Part shown: in pieces, positions 60,996 through 64,000 of the stretch | How the letters are laid out: the number at the start of each line of letters is the position of its first letter | Position numbering within the stretch: the stretch's first letter is position 1 | Assembly (NCBI GenBank): GCA_902791985.1 | Contig: CADAYD010000002.1 | Coordinates: forward strand, 1-64,000 | Source of the DNA: an uncultured bacterium | GTDB lineage: Bacteria; Cyanobacteriota; Vampirovibrionia; Gastranaerophilales; Gastranaerophilaceae | Direction of reading: 5' to 3' | Length of the DNA: 64,000 bases | Made by a program: the position numbers and the translations under genes | Notes under the pieces: generated by a model | The model's input: only the letters and a program-made list of their open reading frames with translations | The model's database searches: none | Told to the model about the DNA's origin: nothing

Positions 60996-62804
60996 ATGTC
61001 AATTAATGTAAACGGCAATTCAAATCAAATAAACTTAAAAAAATTGATGGGCGCTAAACTAAACGGTAAGGCTCAAAGAACAAACACGCCTAAACCGGGT
61101 AGTCCAATGTCAATGACCGGATCAATTTTTGACAAAAATGCTCAGATGGTAAGCGGACAAAATACCAATGTCAACACTCCACAGCGTTCTGCAGGAGTTC
61201 AAAATGTTGCCAATCTAAATACATCAAGATCAATTAATGATATTCAAAATAAAGATTCAGTAAAAGAAACACCTAAAGCAGGACTGACACAATCAAAAAA
61301 TGAAACTCCTGATATCAGTAATATAGATTTTGATAATTTGGCAGGTGTTTCAACTGCAGAATTAGAATCTGTTAACAAAGACTTAAACAAAATATTAGAT
61401 GGAGACTCTCCAATCTTTTTGCGCAAACCGTTTGAGAAAAAAAGAGATAAAGTCAAAGCAGAATTAAACAAACGCGCAGGAGAAGACGGAAATAAATTAT
61501 CTGATGATAATAAAAAAGCAGAAGAAAAGAAAAAAGAAAGTGAAGACTTAAAATCAGATGCAAAAGCAGGAGCATCAGAGGCTGAATCAGGCCGCAGTGC
61601 AGCAGAAAAAGGAACTGCAAGAATGAAAGAAATGGGCTCCGACACACAACATCTTGAAAAAGACATAAAAACAAAACAAAAATCATTAGAAAAAAATCAA
61701 AAAACAACAAAAGCACTTATAGATAAAAATATTAAGGCTATTGACAAAGAAAATAAAAAAATCACAACGCTTAGTGCTGAAAATGAAAAAATTGATGCAG
61801 ATATAGAAGCACAAAATGCAAAAATAGAAGAATTAGCACAGGGCTCCAATCCGGAAGCACAAGGTGAAATAGAATCTATAACTACAAATATAGAATCTTT
61901 AAACACAAGAAGTGCCGCAAATTCTGCTAAAATGGGCAAATCAAATGTTGCAATAAAAAGATTCACAGCAACGAATAATACAAAAATAAGAGGATTAAAT
62001 AAAACTGCGAAATCATATGTTCGCACAATGAATACAAACCAAAGACAAATTCAAGCAAACCAACAAGAATCTAACGGGGTTCTAAATACTGCAACAAAAG
62101 TTGAACAAGTTTCACAAAAAGTTGCCGTCGTTGGTATGTTAACAAAATATACAGGTATCGCAATGATGGCATGGGCACCAACAGCATCAGCAGGTGCAGT
62201 TTTAAAAACAGTAGGCACAACGACAGAAACAGCCGGAAACTATGGTGTTTGCGCAGCAAACGTAACAAAAACAGCAGTATATGCTACTCAAGGAAACCTG
62301 GCTGGGGCTTTAACATCCGCAGCATCTGCTGTAATGTCAGGCGCCAGCGCTGTAAGCGGTACTAAAACATTAGCGGCAGCAGCGAGCAAAGCAGGAGGTA
62401 TAAGCAGCTTTGTAAATAATGTTGCAGGCAAAGAAGCGTTAAAAGTCGGAACAAAAGAAGCCGCAAAAGTAGCAGCAAAACAAGCAGCAGATGAAACAAC
62501 GAAACAAATGGCAGCAGATTTGGCAAAAGAAGCAGCAAAGCAAGGAGCATCAGACGCAACTAAAAGCGCAGCAGCAGAAGTCGGTAAACAAGCAGCAAAA
62601 ATTACAGCAAGAGATGCATTATTAAAAACTGCAACTTCAAACAAGTTTACAATGCAAACTGCAATGCAATTAGCAGGTTCTCTTTCTTCTGCAGCCGGAG
62701 TCTTAGGCTTAGGTCAGCAAGGCGGCGTGGGCGGTGGAGCAGGCGCTATTCGCGGAAGAACAATGGGACCTGCAATACACGCAAACAGAAGAAAAATTGC
62801 ATAA
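60996..62804 (+). CDS. Large coiled-coil and Ala/Gly-rich protein
   Basis: 602 residues, not recognised. Three zones: a Ser/Thr/Asn-rich N-terminus (1-125); a long Lys/Glu coiled coil (about 160-370, e.g. KKKESEDLKSDAKAGASEAE, KENKKITTLSAENEKIDADI); and an Ala-rich zone of small hydrophobic helices (about 375-590), with regular KxAAKxAA-type repeats, ending GGVGGGAGAIRGRTMG. No signal peptide. This plan resembles translocator/tape-measure or apolipoprotein-like proteins able to associate with membranes. A leader with GAGAGAG repeats lies before the start, and GCAATT plus TATATATG occur upstream with a shorter spacing. Confidence 0.55.
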   Translation: MSINVNGNSNQINLKKLMGAKLNGKAQRTNTPKPGSPMSMTGSIFDKNAQMVSGQNTNVNTPQRSAGVQNVANLNTSRSINDIQNKDSVKETPKAGLTQSKNETPDISNIDFDNLAGVSTAELESVNKDLNKILDGDSPIFLRKPFEKKRDKVKAELNKRAGEDGNKLSDDNKKAEEKKKESEDLKSDAKAGASEAESGRSAAEKGTARMKEMGSDTQHLEKDIKTKQKSLEKNQKTTKALIDKNIKAIDKENKKITTLSAENEKIDADIEAQNAKIEELAQGSNPEAQGEIESITTNIESLNTRSAANSAKMGKSNVAIKRFTATNNTKIRGLNKTAKSYVRTMNTNQRQIQANQQESNGVLNTATKVEQVSQKVAVVGMLTKYTGIAMMAWAPTASAGAVLKTVGTTTETAGNYGVCAANVTKTAVYATQGNLAGALTSAASAVMSGASAVSGTKTLAAAASKAGGISSFVNNVAGKEALKVGTKEAAKVAAKQAADETTKQMAADLAKEAAKQGASDATKSAAAEVGKQAAKITARDALLKTATSNKFTMQTAMQLAGSLSSAAGVLGLGQQGGVGGGAGAIRGRTMGPAIHANRRKIA

Positions 62805-62838
62805 AAAAACACTCTTACAAAAAAGAGTGTTTTTTATT
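62804..62838. terminator. Bidirectional terminator
   Basis: AAAAAACACTCTT / AAGAGTGTTTTTT around ACAAAA, between convergent genes. Confidence 0.88.
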
Positions 62839-62857
62839 TTGTATATCATAAATAAAA

Positions 62858-63208
62858 TTACTTATCAGAATTCTTAATCAATATATTCCCGTTTGAATCA
62901 GTTGTGAATTGCATATCCTGATTTTTATGCATAAATTTTATTAAACTTGTCGAAGGTTCATAAGAAGGATTGAAATTCTTATTCCCTGCTCTGTATGCAT
63001 CTTGTGCGTCCTTTTTATTTCTTTTTTCTTTATAGTGTTCAGGGTCATTTTCAAAATCTAATGTTTCTTCATGTTCCATTTGTCTTCGCATCATAGGATA
63101 AAAATTTATTGTACCTTCGGTTGGATTTGAATAGGTAGGAGAAAATGCCAACGCTCCTGATGAAGATATAAACATCGCAAACAATAAAACAGATAGTATT
63201 TTTTTCAT
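62858..63208 (-). CDS. Unrecognised exported protein, 116 aa
   Basis: Signal peptide MKKILSVLLFAMFISSSGALA with an AxA-like cleavage site, then a charged helical mature domain (MEHEETLDFENDPEHYKEKR, KKDAQDAYRAGNKNF) and a beta-like end (MQFTTDSNGNILIKNSD). No family recognised. AAAGGAG at good spacing before the ATG supports it. Confidence 0.65.
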   Translation of the reverse strand: MKKILSVLLFAMFISSSGALAFSPTYSNPTEGTINFYPMMRRQMEHEETLDFENDPEHYKEKRNKKDAQDAYRAGNKNFNPSYEPSTSLIKFMHKNQDMQFTTDSNGNILIKNSDK

Positions 63209-63388
63209 TTCATTACTCCTTTTAAATCAAGTTCCATAGACATATTACCACAATTTTTAAAATCAAACAAAGTTATAAACAAATTAACTAGAAATCTTAA
63301 ACATTTATTAACAAAAAGTACGATGAAATAATATAGCCGAGGTTTTAATATTTCAATATAAATCCTCAACTCTTCTGATTGCTCAGCT

Positions 63389-63415
63389 GCCCTCATATTT
63401 TTGTGAGGGCTTTTC
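63389..63415 (+). terminator. Terminator-like hairpin with no clear upstream gene
   Basis: GCCCTCA / TGTGAGGGC around a T-rich loop, followed by TTTTCC. No coding gene lies directly upstream on this strand; the 280 bases between the exported protein and the PilZ gene hold nothing else I can identify. Confidence 0.45.
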
Positions 63416-63490
63416 CTTTCTTAACAAAGTGACAAAATATAAAATAAATTGTATAATCAAAAAAAGTCAAAGTTTATTGAAAGGACAAAT

Positions 63491-64000
63491 ATGAGAGAAT
63501 TAGTCGTTGAAGGGCAGCAAATAATAATTATTCCCGCAAATTACAAATACGTTAATAAAGGAACGGTTACATCAGTTAATGCCGGAGATTTTACACTTGA
63601 ACTTGAATGGGACTCAAGTAATATTTTACCAAATACTTATTGCGAGTTTTATACTCAAACTAAACACGGCAAATTGTATTTCGATTCATATGCAAAAGAA
63701 ATAAATGGCAAGACACTTGTAATCGCAAGCCCGGCCAAGCATAAATTTTTACAAAGACGTCAATATACGCGTATTAAATTTATCAATAATCTTAATATGA
63801 ATTTCAACAATGAAACATATGAAATCAAAACCCTTGATATTTCTGCCGGCGGTATGAAAATCCATTCAGATAAAAAAATTGACATAGAAGGAAATTATCT
63901 GATTAATATTCCAATATCAGAAGTAAAGGAAATACCTTGCACATTTCAACCGATAAGAATTGAAAAGGATACAGACGGAGGATACACAATCTCTGGTCAA
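63491..64000 (+). CDS. PilZ-domain c-di-GMP receptor (cut by window end)
   Basis: Reading from the ATG at 63491 (AAAGGACAAAT before it) gives at least 170 residues and the frame is open to the window edge. The N-terminal 80 residues are a beta domain (VNKGTVTSVNAGDFTLELEW) like the YcgR-N/flagellar-brake module. FLQRRQYTRIKF is the RxxxR c-di-GMP-binding motif and LDISAGGMKIHS is the matching D/N-x-S-x-x-G motif of PilZ. Probably a c-di-GMP effector, complementary to the GGDEF protein at 54-55 kb. The C-terminus is missing. Confidence 0.85.
   Translation, partial: MRELVVEGQQIIIIPANYKYVNKGTVTSVNAGDFTLELEWDSSNILPNTYCEFYTQTKHGKLYFDSYAKEINGKTLVIASPAKHKFLQRRQYTRIKFINNLNMNFNNETYEIKTLDISAGGMKIHSDKKIDIEGNYLINIPISEVKEIPCTFQPIRIEKDTDGGYTISGQ

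Noticed and set aside
62288-62644. Minus-strand open frame of 118 codons inside the coiled-coil/Ala-rich gene
   Set aside because: Shadow of Ala-rich codons (GCA read in reverse); no ribosome site, and the plus-strand gene is continuous.
63205-63396. 63-residue minus-strand open frame upstream of the exported protein
   Set aside because: No ribosome site and no coding-like composition; it overlaps a terminator-like hairpin.

Overview
This window comes from a low-GC bacterial chromosome packed with short operons on both strands. The gene set best fits the gut non-photosynthetic cyanobacterial relatives (Vampirovibrionia/Melainabacteria, order Gastranaerophilales). The evidence is a Ycf45-type R3H ATPase, an AT-rich coding style, lineage-specific Gly/Ala-rich proteins, and several unrelated proteins with a short Phe-centred tag near the N-terminus. 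This placement is inference from gene content; no rRNA gene is present to confirm it.

Layout. 1-5.2 kb: an FAD oxidoreductase overlapping an MnmD-like tRNA methyltransferase, homoserine kinase, and an MFS sugar-type transporter. 5.2-10.8 kb: CTP synthase, GatC, RNA polymerase omega, purine nucleoside phosphorylase, a family-4 uracil-DNA glycosylase broken by two stop codons, and an M16 protease. 10.8-13.7 kb: a fused double-domain M16 protease. 13.7-19.6 kb: a peptidoglycan/division operon murF-mraY-murD-ftsW-murG on the minus strand. 19.7-24.3 kb: two ribosomal protein operons (rplU-rpmA and rplJ-rplL), both with structured leaders, plus a membrane-anchored protein carrying an L7/L12 C-terminal-like domain directly after rplL. 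25-32.3 kb: HydE, then smc-scpA-scpB with an overlapping matrixin-TPR gene. 32.3-37.3 kb: a Y-family polymerase, a multidomain secreted nuclease and the R3H ATPase. 37.3-44.6 kb: tRNA-Arg(CCT), polynucleotide phosphorylase, a gene interrupted by an amber codon, a PfkB kinase, a zincin and tRNA-Thr(CGT). 44.6-51.7 kb: an accessory-looking stretch of Gly-rich, glycine-zipper and other unrecognised proteins around MrnC and MiaB. 51.8-64 kb: an ACE-like peptidase, tsaE-tsaB with a diguanylate cyclase, YebC, YraN, a BadF-type ATPase, methionine aminopeptidase, thymidylate kinase, a large coiled-coil/Ala-rich protein and a PilZ protein cut by the window end.

Most genes are housekeeping. The unusual material lies between them. 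Both tRNA genes have their 3' ends duplicated downstream with short structured DNA between the copies. Two adjacent genes contain copies of a 26-bp repeat in coding frame and in both orientations. Five upstream regions, mostly of lineage-specific genes, share GCAATT-N19-TATATAT. Two genes are interrupted by in-frame stops. There is an unusual number of zinc metallopeptidases of different clans (two M16 genes, a matrixin, an HEIEH zincin, an ACE-like enzyme). c-di-GMP signalling is suggested by a GGDEF protein with an I-site and a PilZ protein.

All calls are made by reading the sequence; no database search was run. Alternative starts were chosen by Shine-Dalgarno position and family N-termini.
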